From: Smittium mucronatum
Lineage: Eukaryota > Kickxellomycota > Harpellomycetes > Harpellales > Legeriomycetaceae
Assembly (NCBI GenBank): GCA_001953115.1
Contig: LSSL01000764.1
Coordinates: 24,154 to 88,153 of the forward strand
Direction: 5' to 3'
DNA: 64,000 nucleotides
The position numbers were made by a program, and so were the translations under genes. This document shows positions 25,207 to 35,248 of the stretch, one piece after another. The notes beneath the pieces were generated by a model. It was given only the letters and a program-made list of their open reading frames with translations, was not told the DNA's origin and did no database searches. Each line of letters begins with the position of its first letter. Positions within the stretch are counted from its first letter, which is position 1.

Positions 25207-25488
25207 ATGAATGAAATCATTATTAATTTAGAAAATTTATTTGGAGGTTCACCAAAAAAATTGATTAGGTTTTTTATGTATCAAATTTATAGGGATATTT
25301 AACTCGTTAACCAAATAATTATACCTATCTTTTCATAAAAGAACTTGGAAACGAATTATTTGATATTTAATAAATATTTTATTTCAGAGATCAAAAAGTT
25401 GGGTGTGTTAATAGCACACTTGGTGACTTTTAATAATACCCCATGGGTTTATTTTTCATTACATGAATATATTCGTAATGAGCAATAA
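25207..25488 (+). pseudogene. Coding-like relic, 94 codons with two internal TAA
   Basis: From ATG at 25,207 one frame runs 94 codons to TAA at 25,486, interrupted only by TAA at 25,300 and TAA at 25,336. Pieces such as LENLFGGSPKKLIRFFMYQ and EIKKLGVLIAHLVTFNN are convincing protein, and the frame includes a TGG and several C- or G-ending codons unusual in this desert. No domain recognised. A decayed gene or mobile-element ORF is the most likely explanation. Confidence 0.45.
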
Positions 25489-26726
25489 CACGCAGATATG
25501 TTGATATAGTATTTATATAACTATTTTGTGTTATAAAAAACCAAAATCATAAATGTATTTTCGAGTTTTTTTTTTTTTTGTATAATACAGAAAATCTCGA
25601 CATAAATAATTTCATTTTAATTGGGGTGAGTTTTTTTTAATTATTATTTCAGCATATTCTGTTAGGTATTTAAGCTTGTTTGGATGATTTAATTATGGTT
25701 GGTTTATATATATACATAGTAAATCAGGATTATCGAGAAAATTGACAGGAATATCGAATAAAAAAATAATGCTTAGATTAATAAAAATATTTCATCTCAC
25801 AAAAATTCTTTTATATACTAAAAAATAATTTTACAATTCAAAATTTTCAGCAGTTTAAAGCATGGAAATCAGGTGGGGTTTTATTATTATTATATTCAGA
25901 AAAATAGCTAGAAAATAATATCAAATGCTTAAAACTTGTTAGGTATATCGCAATTATAAACTTTTTCAAAAAAAATTAGAAAAAAAAAAAAACAGGTTTA
26001 TAATCTGAGGTTTCTCTTAACGCTCTTTTGAAATTAAAATAAGGAATTTTTAATATATTTCCCAGCTTTTAGTTCCAAAAAAAAGAATCTTTTTATTTTT
26101 TTTTTACAGATTTCAGAAATCTTCAGATATGCAAGACATGTTTAATTAAAGTTTTGAAAATTCCTGGAGTTGTTTTCAATTTTCTTTATTTTATTTTAAC
26201 AACGAGAAAAATGCAAATGGGCTAAAACGTATTGGTGCCTTTACAACGTAAAATATAATTTTTAATTTAAAACCCATAATTGCAATTACTACAAAATATG
26301 GATTCATTTATAATTATTATAAACGAAGAAGGGAAAAACCGAAATTATAAACAAAATTATATTCAAGGGAGAATAAAAAAATGATAGAAATTTATAATTG
26401 CAAATGTGACCTTTTGTGAAAAATGGTACACATTAAAAATAAATTAAGAGTGTTATGGCTACAATGAAAACGAACCAAAGGAATATCTATCAAATCAGTA
26501 TTTCGAATTCTAAAAAAAATAGCTCTGAAAGAGAATATGTGATTAAAATATGGGATTCTTATAAAGGTATATTTCTATATTTGGATAAGAAAAAATCTTT
26601 ATGCCACTTTTGAAAATGTAAAAAGTCATAAAGAAAAGATCCTTAGCTAAAAGGATCAAAGATTCAAAAAATATTAGCAGAATGATTTTGAGCAGGGATA
26701 GACTTGTAGCACAAAAGTTGGTGTAG

Positions 26727-27972
26727 TTAAATATCAGGAGAATAAGGCTCAAATGAAAATAATTTTCCAAAGACCAAATGTTGCACCACAGGAAATTTAT
26801 TGAGAACTTCAGCTTTGTACATTTTGAAAAGACCAGAATTGACCTTTTTCCAACTCAAAAGTTCTGATATATTGTATAATTGGGAAGAATGCTCAAAGAA
26901 TGGGCCTGTTTTTGTCTATTAAGTAGAGGCTTTGTTAATAAAAAAAGTCGGTGAATTGAATAAATCGTTCAAAATAATTTCTTTTTTTAAAAGAAAAATG
27001 CAAACCTTGTTTATGAAATCTATTGCACTAATGTAGAGATATTGATGGGAGTTCGCGTGAATAAATGAAGCGTTGATGGAAACTGAAGGAACAGTTTCAG
27101 AATTTATTAGTTGGGCGCTTCCAAAGTAATAGGGCAAGAATTGGTAGTCATCGAGACCCCATACACCGTGACTTCCTGCGGGTTCAAGGTGATAATACAT
27201 TTGAATTTTGCGGACTAGGGTAAGATACTTGTTAAATAAAATCAGGACAAGGCTAGCAGCTTGATCTCTGGCAAATACGCCTAACTTTGAAAGGTTTAGA
27301 AGGAATATAATAAAAAACATCTCATGACCACTTCCATAGTCGATTCTGGTCTTATTTCCAAAAGAGTTGACAAAGTATGGATACAAATCTAGTACTGTAT
27401 TTTGATCATAATCTGGACAATTTGAATTATCGAGGATGTTTGTTATTAGTCCAGTGGCATCCTAAAAAACACGATGAATGCCTTTTTTATATAAAAATAA
27501 AATTTAATAATTTTTTTTGAAAAAAGTAAGTAAATGAATATTTGTAATTTGATTTTTTTGAAAGAAATAAGAAAAATAAGTAAATACCTCTTCAAGCCTT
27601 CCTATCCAAAGTCTGAAGCTTTTATTTCCAAATCTTTGAGTTTCGTCTTGGATGGGAAGATATTCATCCAGCCATGTTTCCAAAGTATCCAGCATTTGAC
27701 AGAAGCTAGATATAATCTAAGGAAAAATACCAAAAGGTTTAAACTTTGAAAAGAATGAGCCAAATTCTAAAAGGAATTGGTCAAACCAAAACAATAATCT
27801 AGGAGCCAAAAGAACAAACCTTTGAATCATCTTGCTGATCAGCTATTCTCTTGCCAATAACGCTTTCGCTTAGTTGCTGTATAAAACTTGTATATTCGAA
27901 CTTGGCGCGGCTAGAGTTCCAAGCAACCATATCTATAGCATTATTTATCCTTTTGCTTGGTTCATCCAACAT
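26727..27972 (-). CDS. PTPA / Rrd-type PP2A activator (peptidyl-prolyl isomerase family)
   Basis: Phosphotyrosyl phosphatase activator, the conserved factor (yeast Rrd1/Rrd2) that reactivates protein phosphatase 2A catalytic subunit and has prolyl-isomerase activity; cytoplasm and nucleus. Four exons on the minus strand: 27972-27820, 27716-27588, 27461-27006 and 26915-26727. All introns are phase 0 (103, 126 and 90 nt; donors GTTTGT, GTATTT, GTTTGC). The joined product is 308 residues, normal for the family. Family motifs appear in order: RFGN soon after residue 70, NSFGNKTRIDYGSGHE at 126-141, LEPAGSHGVWGLDDYQFLP at 186-204, FINK then TKTGPFFEHS across the exon 3-4 junction at 246-247, and KVNSGLFKMYKAEVL with FPVVQH near the C-terminus. 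The third glycine-box residue is Ser where most members have Thr. Start is the only ATG giving the conserved N-terminal helix after an in-frame upstream stop. Confidence 0.96.
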
Positions 27973-30561
27973 TTTCGCTCACAAATCAGCAAGTAAAATG
28001 AAAATTTCGGAATAGATGAATAGAATAGCCTTAGTTTGGATCGGAAAGCGTAAAATATAATATTTATTACGATAGTATGGTTCCAAATTCGCATAAAGGG
28101 AAAGTTGGGGATTTATTAACACCATTGTATAGCAATTCAAGGAAACACTATATAAAAGACCACAATTCCGGGGGCTAAATATATTTGCAGCTCTGATTTG
28201 TTATAAATTGACTGATTTTAGCTGAATAGATAAGATTGGTAGCCAATAAACATGTATTGATTGGGGTTGGGGATCAGTTTTAGATTTCAACAGAATAAAC
28301 TGCAGGTTATTTTTTACGCCTTATTACCCTTCAAAGCAAAAAAAAAAAAAGATGGCATTGCCAATTGGGGATAAATAGCTCATTTAATGGAATTTAGGAC
28401 CAATAGAAGTAAATTTTAATCAGCTTTGAACTCCCATTTATCAGATAAAGTTCCAGATTGATTAGATTGATCAATCAAAGTGAAGGCCGAGTAATAGTGC
28501 AACAGCTTTATGGACTGTTTTCGGACACTTTTTTTTTTTTTTGCAGGAGATTTATCTTTTTGGCTCTAAAGCTTCACAAAAACTAAAAACATTTAAAACA
28601 AGCTGGAAGAAATTTCAGAAAAATTATTATCCAACCCCACTTTGACACTAAAGAATAACCGGACTTCTTTGGGATTGGTTCAGGGGATATGCATTTGGAA
28701 TCCTTCATTAAATACGGAAATGGCTTATTTTTGCAGTTGGTTATTAAACACGGGCTTTTGTTTTTAATCTTTGGGCTTTTTAAATGCTTTCTCAGCCAAT
28801 TTTATTTATTTCCAAAATTAATTACATAAATTTATACCGAATTTGTTAATTTAAATATATATCTCAAAGCAGTTTTTTCTCAAGTGTATTATTGGAGTAT
28901 CCAGAAAAACGAATAAATTCAAATTATGTGATTTAGTGCAAATGAATACACTTTCCGCAAACTCTGGACTCTAAATAGGTTACACGGAAATGGGTTCCAT
29001 TAAGTCAAATGTTTTCATATGGATTCCATTAAATAATACTGATATCAGCATAAAATTTCACTCGAAAAAAGTCTAGTATTGATAATTTCATGTTATATTT
29101 TTTGATGATTAAGGGGGGGGGTGTGTGTGTGTGTGAATTAAATATGTAATCTTTCCAAAGATGGATCTATTGATTTGCCTTTAAGCTGTATGTAGTTGAA
29201 AGAAATCGAATTTAACCTTATTGGATACATATGAAGAAAACGGAGATATGTTAGACTTATCATACCCTATAATTTGCAAAAAAATTATTTTAATTAATGG
29301 ATAATAAAGAAATATCATAAACTACTCATTTTAAACCCCATATAAATTTTTAAAAAGCAATACTTTTTTTGTTTTATTTAAGCCTTCAAAAGAAAATGGT
29401 TGAAGGGCAGAAGAGCAATAAAAATATATAAACACACTACTATCAATGAAATAAGAATATGTATTCAGCATCGGTCGCTTATATTGAGGTATTATAAAAC
29501 CCTCATAGCTTAAACATGCGATTACTAATTCAATTGTAGTAAAGACTATTAATATAAAGTTTCAAGTGTGCATAAATATTATTTGTCAATTTTTTGTCTT
29601 TATAGAAGGAAAAATGACGTTATCTTACAATAAAATTCCGTGATATAAAAATAAAAAAAAAAAATATATATATATATATAGAAGGAAAACTTGTTTTTAA
29701 TTATCCTTCATTTTCATTTTATGGATTTCAAATCCAGTTGAGGAATGAGCTCTTTACAATAAGCCTTTAGAAAGATTTTTTTAATCAAGGTTTCGGTCGC
29801 TTAGGAATATGTCGAAGAATAGCAAAAGTTAATTCAAAAATGAGATTTCAGCCCCAAATAAATGGGAAAAATACCATACCTACCCATTGTGTATATATCC
29901 ATAATTCTAATTATAAGAATACTAAAAACAAATCTCGAGTTAAAAACGATATATAATGTGTTCCATCAAAACCCAGCATGTTCAAAACTGGTTTGTTGTG
30001 GATATACTGGCCACATGAAATTATTCTACATTATGGAATATATTCTTGTATAACATATTTAAAACAGTTCAAAGCACTATAAACACAAATCTGTTTAATT
30101 TTATTATAGTTAAAAAAGGTTGAAATCCCTATCCCCCAATTCCCTTTTAATAGCCGAACAGCTCTAATTCTTCGCATCGACCGGTTTTTTGGGTTTTGAA
30201 AAAAGAACATACTTTTTCTACCTACTCTTTTTCCCTATTTATTTACTTTTTTTCCAGAGAATCTATTCAGGTAGTGCTTCCTTGGCTTACTTTTCTTCCA
30301 TCAACTTTTCAGAAAAGATGTATTTTATATTTTAGACCAATGGAATTTGGATTATGGCTATTAAGTGGTATTATTCGATTAATGTTTATGAGATTGGCCA
30401 ATATGTATGAGAATTTTCCTATAAAATAAAAGTCTTGGCGAAACATGTAAAATAATTAAATTAAATTAAATTAGTCTCTTTTTTTAATCGATTTAGTCGG
30501 ATGAGTTTAGATTAGTTGGCACTAAATATTTGCAGCCAAAAATAGTTAATTGGTCATTTAA
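27973..30561. other. Intergenic region, no gene recognised
   Basis: Upstream of PTPA, so the first few hundred bases should contain its promoter. The rest of this 2.6 kb shows no gene. There is a G9(TG)n tract at 29,113-29,135 and (AT)n at 29,664-29,680. Open frames at 29,862-30,053 and 30,196-30,429 have no family motif or splice structure. The first contains Cys-Cys-Gly-Tyr-Thr-Gly-His, faintly like a zinc-knuckle fragment, but I do not call it. Confidence 0.6.
29113..29135. repeat. poly(G) joined to (TG)n
   Basis: Nine G running directly into a TG dinucleotide repeat. The same pairing of (GT)n with poly(G) borders the gap at 53,278. Confidence 0.9.
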
Positions 30562-30725
30562 CCCTTTCCGGGCCCAAACTTGTGCTTTGCCCCTATTTGT
30601 GTATATTTACAATTCTAATTTGCCCAAATACGTGATCAACCCAATGGTACTCGAATAATATTAAACTAATAATAACATTGAGCGAAAAGTGAAAGCCATT
30701 TTTTGTACCATCGCCCCTGAAAGGG
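30562..30725 (+). mobile_element. MITE family 1, complete 164-bp piggyBac-like element
   Basis: Flanked on both sides by a perfect TTAA (30,558-30,561 and 30,726-30,729). Left end CCCTTTCCGGG and right end CCCTGAAAGGG (reverse complement CCCTTTCAGGG) form an imperfect terminal inverted repeat of about 11 bp. No coding capacity. The combination of TTAA target duplication and CCCTTT ends is diagnostic of the piggyBac superfamily, so this is a non-autonomous derivative. Related copies are at 10,485-10,651 and 10,746-10,815, and an end-like sequence is at 63,111-63,125. Confidence 0.8.
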
Positions 30726-30770
30726 TTAAAAAGCTGCCAAAAATAATATAAATTGCCGTATAGAGTTGAG

Positions 30771-30940
30771 CTCTTTCGTCTCCATGTGTGCTAAGTACTC
30801 CGATTTGCTAAATTTATACAAACTTATTAGCCAATTTCAACAGTTCGGCCAATAAAATGTTAATTTTTTGAATGGAAATCAAGACAGCATAAATATTGGG
30901 CATGAAAATGGCACGCAATGGCCCACCGGCGACGAAAGAG
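30771..30940 (+). mobile_element. MITE family 2, 170-bp element
   Basis: Left end CTCTTTCGTCTCC and right end GGCGACGAAAGAG form an imperfect terminal inverted repeat. The right flank is TTAA, and the left flank TTGAG looks like a mutated TTAA. Starts 45 bp after the family 1 element. Its reverse complement is collinear with 10,217-10,394. Non-coding. Confidence 0.7.
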
Positions 30941-31128
30941 TTAAAGAATCACAAGGTATTAATTGCTCAAGCTATTGAATAAAATCAAAGAATTGTTGGG
31001 GAAAGTGTTATATCCAAGTTTGTATATTAGTATTGAAAAAAGAGTTGATATGAAGACAATATAAAATAATCGGAAAACATTATCTGAATGAAGCGGTTTT
31101 CAAAAGCCGAAATGAGACGGGTGGAGTT

Positions 31129-31935
31129 CTACTGTGTTGCATGGGCCTTAAAGGCTCTAAAAACCCTCTTACTTAGCGGAATAAGGCAGTTTATGCCCAA
31201 AAAGAGTGTTCCTAGAACCCACTTGATTGTATCTTGGTCGTTGATTTCTGCTGGGAAAAATGTTTTTGAAAATTTGCACAAGAGGTACGCAACTACTGCC
31301 TCGGAAACGTGTACTGCCACCGCGATTTTGTGAATAAACCAGGCTGTTTTTTGTCCGATTATGTACGTGTTAAAGAAGGAGAGAACATAGTTATTCTCAG
31401 AGTAGACCGGGTTAGTAGCTATATAATAGTTGAGCCCTAAACCAAAAAGTGTCAAAACTACATTTGTAATTGGCGGCATTCTGAACGCTACCATTCTTGC
31501 ATCTCTTGATAACGAGTTCAATGAATTGTCCACAGAAGCTCCTAAAGATAATTGAGACTCTTCAGCCAACTGGGAAATGTAGCTGTATATTTCTGTGCTT
31601 GTTCTCAAGGGTGTTCTTGATGCAAACGTCATGTCCTCTGTGACCATTTCAGGACTAGTTTTTTCGACTTCAGGATTAGGCTCTTGAGTAGATCCTATCT
31701 CTGTAGTAGCTTCTCCAGCTTCATCTTCAGCGGGCTGGGGCTGATAACTCCATTCGAGCGTAAAGCTTGAATCGTAGATATCTGTAATTTTTGCCTGCTC
31801 AACGTTCGGGCAATTTCCGAAATGTTTGGCTATGTAAATCAGACCTCTGCTGAATTTTGTGTTTATGTCGTTTATAACGAGAGAAACTCCTTCGCTGGCA
31901 GCAGCACTTCTTTTTCTATTTTTTAATCCTGACAT
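31129..31935 (-). CDS. Membrane protein with DUF2470-like N-terminus
   Basis: A single-exon protein of 268 residues ending in TAG, the only one of the six clear genes not using TAA. Residues 17-62 (VSLVINDINTKF, then GLIYIAKHFG, then AKITDIYDSSFTLEW) resemble the DUF2470 fold found in haem-oxygenase-like and flavin-binding proteins. An acidic low-complexity stretch follows (about 66-105), then three hydrophobic segments at about 156-173, 199-222 and 237-254 with a conserved-looking His-Val-Ser-Glu at 209-212, reminiscent of the fungal DUF4499/TMEM254 type. It is likely an organelle or endomembrane protein of unknown function. An in-frame GTG lies seven codons upstream; I chose the ATG at 31,935. 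It is transcribed divergently from the RsfS gene, with 478 bp between the two starts. The family assignment is from memory of motifs and is moderate only. Confidence 0.75.
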   Translation of the reverse strand: MSGLKNRKRSAAASEGVSLVINDINTKFSRGLIYIAKHFGNCPNVEQAKITDIYDSSFTLEWSYQPQPAEDEAGEATTEIGSTQEPNPEVEKTSPEMVTEDMTFASRTPLRTSTEIYSYISQLAEESQLSLGASVDNSLNSLSRDARMVAFRMPPITNVVLTLFGLGLNYYIATNPVYSENNYVLSFFNTYIIGQKTAWFIHKIAVAVHVSEAVVAYLLCKFSKTFFPAEINDQDTIKWVLGTLFLGINCLIPLSKRVFRAFKAHATQ

Positions 31936-32413
31936 TTCTTGCAATATCGACTCCACAACTAGCTTAAACCAGCTTTTTTTCTTCTTGACTAATCACTATA
32001 AAATAAAATAATAATAATCTCGAGTTACGAAACGGCTTGAAGATTGAATTAAGTTTACAAAATAGATTCCCCAAAAGCATATTTGAGCTTCAGCCCTTTT
32101 TTAATATTACTCAAATTAACTCTTTTATTTTTTTTTCTGTGCTACAGATCACTGTCTTTTTACTGGTTGAATATATATAATCTACCGAATGGCTGTTGCG
32201 GAAAGTTGATCCAGGTCCAATGCTTTATTAGTCGCACAGATTTCTACGTAATTTGCTCCATCTTTAATTTAATTTTTTTGCCAGGTTAATTTGTTGCGGC
32301 AAAACAGTTTTCTAAATATGCTCTAATATTACAAGCCCTACTTATCACTTTCTCTCTTAAATGCTAATACAATCTTGCTCTCAAAATCACAGTAATATTA
32401 CATCCTAGAAACC
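31936..32413. promoter_or_regulatory. Shared divergent intergenic promoter region
   Basis: 478 bp separate the starts of the DUF2470-like gene (minus) and the RsfS gene (plus), so both promoters must lie here. A TATATATAAT stretch occurs near 32,170, about 240 bp upstream of the RsfS start. I cannot identify specific operators. Confidence 0.5.
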
Positions 32414-33493
32414 ATGTTCAGATCTTCAGCCTCTTTAAGGCTATTAAACAGCTGTTTAAGCCATAATTTTTATACAAGTAAAACTCTTTTGCCAAGGCTT
32501 GGTAAATTGAACGATCATAAAATCCCTTCTTATAGCCGTGGCATATCTTGTAGTTTATTTATTTTCAAAAAAAACAATGCACACTCTACTGAAAACAATC
32601 AAGATTTCGACTCGAAAACAGATGATTCAATCGAAAATACCGTTGAATATATCGACAAATCCCTCTACCCCGAACTATATCCAGAAAATGAATTAGAGTC
32701 TGAAATTCAAAAAGAGTTGGATCTTGAAGCTAACTTTGACAAAGATCTTTATCCATCTCAAAAAAGCGACGAGTCCCTGAATTTACAAGATCCAAACGTT
32801 CAAATATTAGAATCCGATTTAGCAGATTCCGAATGGTTTGTTGATCAGCAATACGAAGATCAAATCAAAGATTCGGATATTACAAATGACCATAAACTTC
32901 CACTATGGAAGCGGAGAGCTCTGGAGAACTCTTCTATAAATCCGCTTGACGATCAGTCCCGGACTTTTAAACTATCAAGCGAAGATTTTTCTCTTGAAGG
33001 ACTTGATTCGAGCTCTATTGCTGCTCTGAGTCTTCAAGTACTGTCGGCAGAAAACGCAATCAACCCAACTCTAATCGACGTTTCTGATCGTTGTTCGTGG
33101 GCAGAGAGGTTTGTGGTTGTTGAGGCTAGTAGTGTCAAGCATATGCAGTCCATGGCACACGAACTAATATCCATCTTCAAATCTTGTGCCAAGAAAGTTA
33201 ACCCTAACCCCACTTCCGAAATCATCTACAATGTTGATGGCTGGGACAGTAACGAATGGATTGCTATCGATTTGGGTTCCGTTATTATTCATATCTTTAT
33301 GGCTGAGGCCCGCATGGCTTATGATCTAGAAACTTTGTGGTCAAAAGAAATCAAGCAGACTGGCTATGACCAATCCGATATGGTAATTAAGGAAAAGTTA
33401 TCTGAAGAAGAAGCTGAGCTCGATATCTCAAATACCAACATTGATCACGAGCCAGAATTTAGCCAGGACCTGTCCAAAACATCCCCTTCTTAA
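32414..33493 (+). CDS. Mitochondrial RsfS/Iojap-domain protein (MALSU1-like)
   Basis: Ribosome-silencing-factor family protein expected in the mitochondrial matrix, where relatives (human MALSU1, the N-terminal part of yeast Atp25) bind the large mitoribosomal subunit and act in its assembly. Single exon, 359 residues. Residues 1-50 are rich in Ser, Arg, Lys and Leu and free of Glu, as in a mitochondrial presequence. Residues 60-160 are strongly acidic with LYPE-like repeats. The RsfS domain spans about 205-310: VLSAENAINPTLIDVSD, RFVVVEASS, and a terminal block with WIAIDLGSVIIHIF then YDLETLW. The charged tail is short, so the Atp25 C-terminal domain involved in OLI1 mRNA stability is absent. 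The LPLWKRRAL segment at 162-170 recalls the linker preceding the domain in fungal Atp25. It converges on the epimerase gene, with 168 bp between stops. Confidence 0.9.
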   Translation: MFRSSASLRLLNSCLSHNFYTSKTLLPRLGKLNDHKIPSYSRGISCSLFIFKKNNAHSTENNQDFDSKTDDSIENTVEYIDKSLYPELYPENELESEIQKELDLEANFDKDLYPSQKSDESLNLQDPNVQILESDLADSEWFVDQQYEDQIKDSDITNDHKLPLWKRRALENSSINPLDDQSRTFKLSSEDFSLEGLDSSSIAALSLQVLSAENAINPTLIDVSDRCSWAERFVVVEASSVKHMQSMAHELISIFKSCAKKVNPNPTSEIIYNVDGWDSNEWIAIDLGSVIIHIFMAEARMAYDLETLWSKEIKQTGYDQSDMVIKEKLSEEEAELDISNTNIDHEPEFSQDLSKTSPS

Positions 33494-33604
33494 ACAGCCC
33501 CCCTTTTAATTTTTCAAGAAGTCTTATTTTTTTACATGTGAAAAATTTATTGTTTTTATAGAATTAGAGTATAAATAATAAAAGAAAAAAAATTGCATCA
33601 CGAG

Positions 33605-33614
33605 TTTATTTATT
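33605..33614 (-). promoter_or_regulatory. Putative polyadenylation signal of the epimerase gene
   Basis: On the minus strand AATAAATAAA lies about 50 bases beyond the epimerase stop codon. Canonical AATAAA hexamers are easy to find in AT-rich DNA, so this rests on position. Confidence 0.4.
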
Positions 33615-33661
33615 GGACAAGATGCAGATTATTATGAGTTATAAACCACAAAAAATAAATA

Positions 33662-34873
33662 TTAATTCTTTTGAACAGACATTGTGTATACTCCCTCCCA
33701 ATGTTGGCCGGCTGGCAAGACTACGGGGCTGTCTACTGAACCTGCCTCAACGCAAAGCATTTCCTGGTATTCAGTGTCTCCGAAATCGGACATTCCCTTA
33801 GCAAGCTCAATCCAAGGATTCCAGACAACTATTTTATAAGAATTATAGAACGTAAAGAAGGATTAATAACAAGAGCTTGATGTTACAGCTAAAAGAAGGG
33901 AAAAAATCGTCAAGTGTTCTTACCGAAATCATTAAAACCAGTTTTGGTCAATTGCAGAGATTCAGACTCGTTTTCAAAGCTGAGGGCCAAAGAATCGGGA
34001 GCATCGACATACACTCTATCAGTGCTACCGGTGATAACCAAAGGTTCTTCGGGATTGACTTCATCACGAGTGCCCAAAACTTTGTCAACGTACTTGATTC
34101 CAGCCAAGCCTTGAAGACGAGTGCCGTTAATGTCGTTTGTGCGAAAGTAGGCATGTAACAAAGAAGTGAAGTCGAATTCGCGAGTATCGGTGTTTTCTAC
34201 GTTGAGGGATAATTTCAAATCGGTTTCGCCCAAGAACACAGTCAAAACCAATCTGAATTTGTACGGCCATGGGGAAGCAACGGTCTTTTCGTTCTCTGTG
34301 AGTAGGAATCGAGCTTGGACGCCGTCTACGCTGTCCTTATGGCCTAAAAACTCCCATCTGGTTACTCTAGCAAACCCATGTTGAGGCAATTTTCCTGGGC
34401 CGAATTGAGCTAAAATAATAAAATGAATGTTAATAAATCATGAATAACCTAGTTTACATTTACGAGATTAAATAAAATGAATTTGGGCAAAGAATTATAT
34501 ATATGTGTGTGTAAGAGTTTCTTTACGGAACACAACGGGGATACCGCCACGGATAGCCTTAACGTCATTAAAAATTGCTTGCTTGCTAGTATCAAAAACA
34601 GAAATAAAAAACCGGAACTGAGGGAAATGTTCAATTTAACAAGATAACAGCAAGTAGTAAGCGCCAAGATTTGGCTAAAGAAAAAGGTATTTGTAGAATT
34701 TGGATGGGCGGTAGTAGCAATGCGTACCTCAAGAAGATTCTTTCTTTTCCCAAAGATATCCAGGAAGTGATAGTGGCGCCATGGGTGTGAACAACGCATG
34801 CAGATCCAGTAGCACCCATGAGTACAACCTTGTCTACAATCCCATAGTGGTCGGTGGTAGTTTTAACTGGCAT
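33662..34873 (-). CDS. Glucose-6-phosphate 1-epimerase (YMR099C type)
   Basis: Aldose-1-epimerase superfamily enzyme interconverting alpha and beta anomers of glucose 6-phosphate in the cytosol. Four exons on the minus strand: 34873-34728, 34585-34527, 34409-33924 and 33828-33662. Introns are 142, 117 and 95 nt (donors GTACGC, GTAAAG, GTAAGA), with phases 2, 1 and 1. The joined product is 285 residues, slightly shorter than the yeast protein (297). The substrate-binding RGGIPVVFPQFG segment spans 61-72, across the second junction. LPQHGFAR places one active-site His at 79, HAYFR gives a second at 154, FVVWNPWIE spans the third junction, and CVEAG places the catalytic Glu at 258. After that Glu the family's usual His-rich EPGH is replaced by EAGSVDSP. 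Start is the first ATG, giving a family-typical N-terminus. Its upstream region is shared with the possible gene at 35,249. Confidence 0.95.
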
Positions 34874-35248
34874 TCTTTATCTTATAATTAGTTGATATAA
34901 TTCAGGTTTATTATTAAATCAATGTTGGCTTGACAAAAAGGAAACTCTTTAAAAAAAAAAGACTCGATAAAACCAACAACCTTTTAAACTTCCAGGAACT
35001 CTGCCATGGAACAATCGATTACACGTGCTGTGGAGCTGCAAATTACGAGCGAATTTATTCACATGGCAAGACTTCTTATTCAAGCTGCTAGCTAATTTCT
35101 CCTTTAGGTCTATTCTGATTCACCTCAAATCGAAATGATTCGTTCCTTTTTCCCGCCCTCAAAACCCCAACAAACCATCCAATAGTATTGATTGATCCGC
35201 AAGACAATCGATTTGAAACATTTACCAATTCCCAAACATCGACTCGCA
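34874..35248. promoter_or_regulatory. Upstream region of the epimerase gene with a CACGTG site
   Basis: 375 bp between the epimerase start and a possible divergent gene. A CACGTG palindrome (35,023-35,028), the core site for bHLH factors, lies about 150 bp upstream of the epimerase start. The segment 35,100-35,250 is noticeably less AT-rich than its surroundings. Regulation by a bHLH factor is inference. Confidence 0.35.

Larger units (their letters stand above)
12238..26726. other. AT desert with decayed repeats and coding relics
   Basis: About 14.5 kb with no intact gene. It contains two 11-C tracts (12,681 and 12,913), (AT)n at 13,141-13,167, an (ATTTTT)n run at 17,638-17,664, further (AT)n near 21,750, 22,295 and 22,775, the inverted diverged repeats at 14,650-15,600 and 22,850-23,775, and broken coding-like frames listed separately. 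No RNA gene was recognised. The stretch 26,000-26,726 just downstream of the PTPA stop shows nothing identifiable. Confidence 0.7.

Noticed and set aside
18973..25488. Stop-codon reassignment to explain internal TAA/TAG in desert frames
   Set aside because: All intact genes in the islands use TAA or TAG as their terminators at family-typical lengths, so the standard code holds and the desert frames are better read as decayed.
28706..28722. 16-base match TTCATTAAATACGGAA between 28,706 and 19,103
   Set aside because: The surrounding sequence does not align; a word this AT-rich can recur by chance in 64 kb.
30196..30429. 77-codon hydrophobic plus-strand frame between PTPA and the DUF2470-like gene
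   Set aside because: No family resemblance, no convincing start context or introns; left as intergenic.
33877..34384. Several plus-strand frames over the epimerase gene
   Set aside because: All lie antisense to exon 3 of the epimerase, whose product matches its family throughout.
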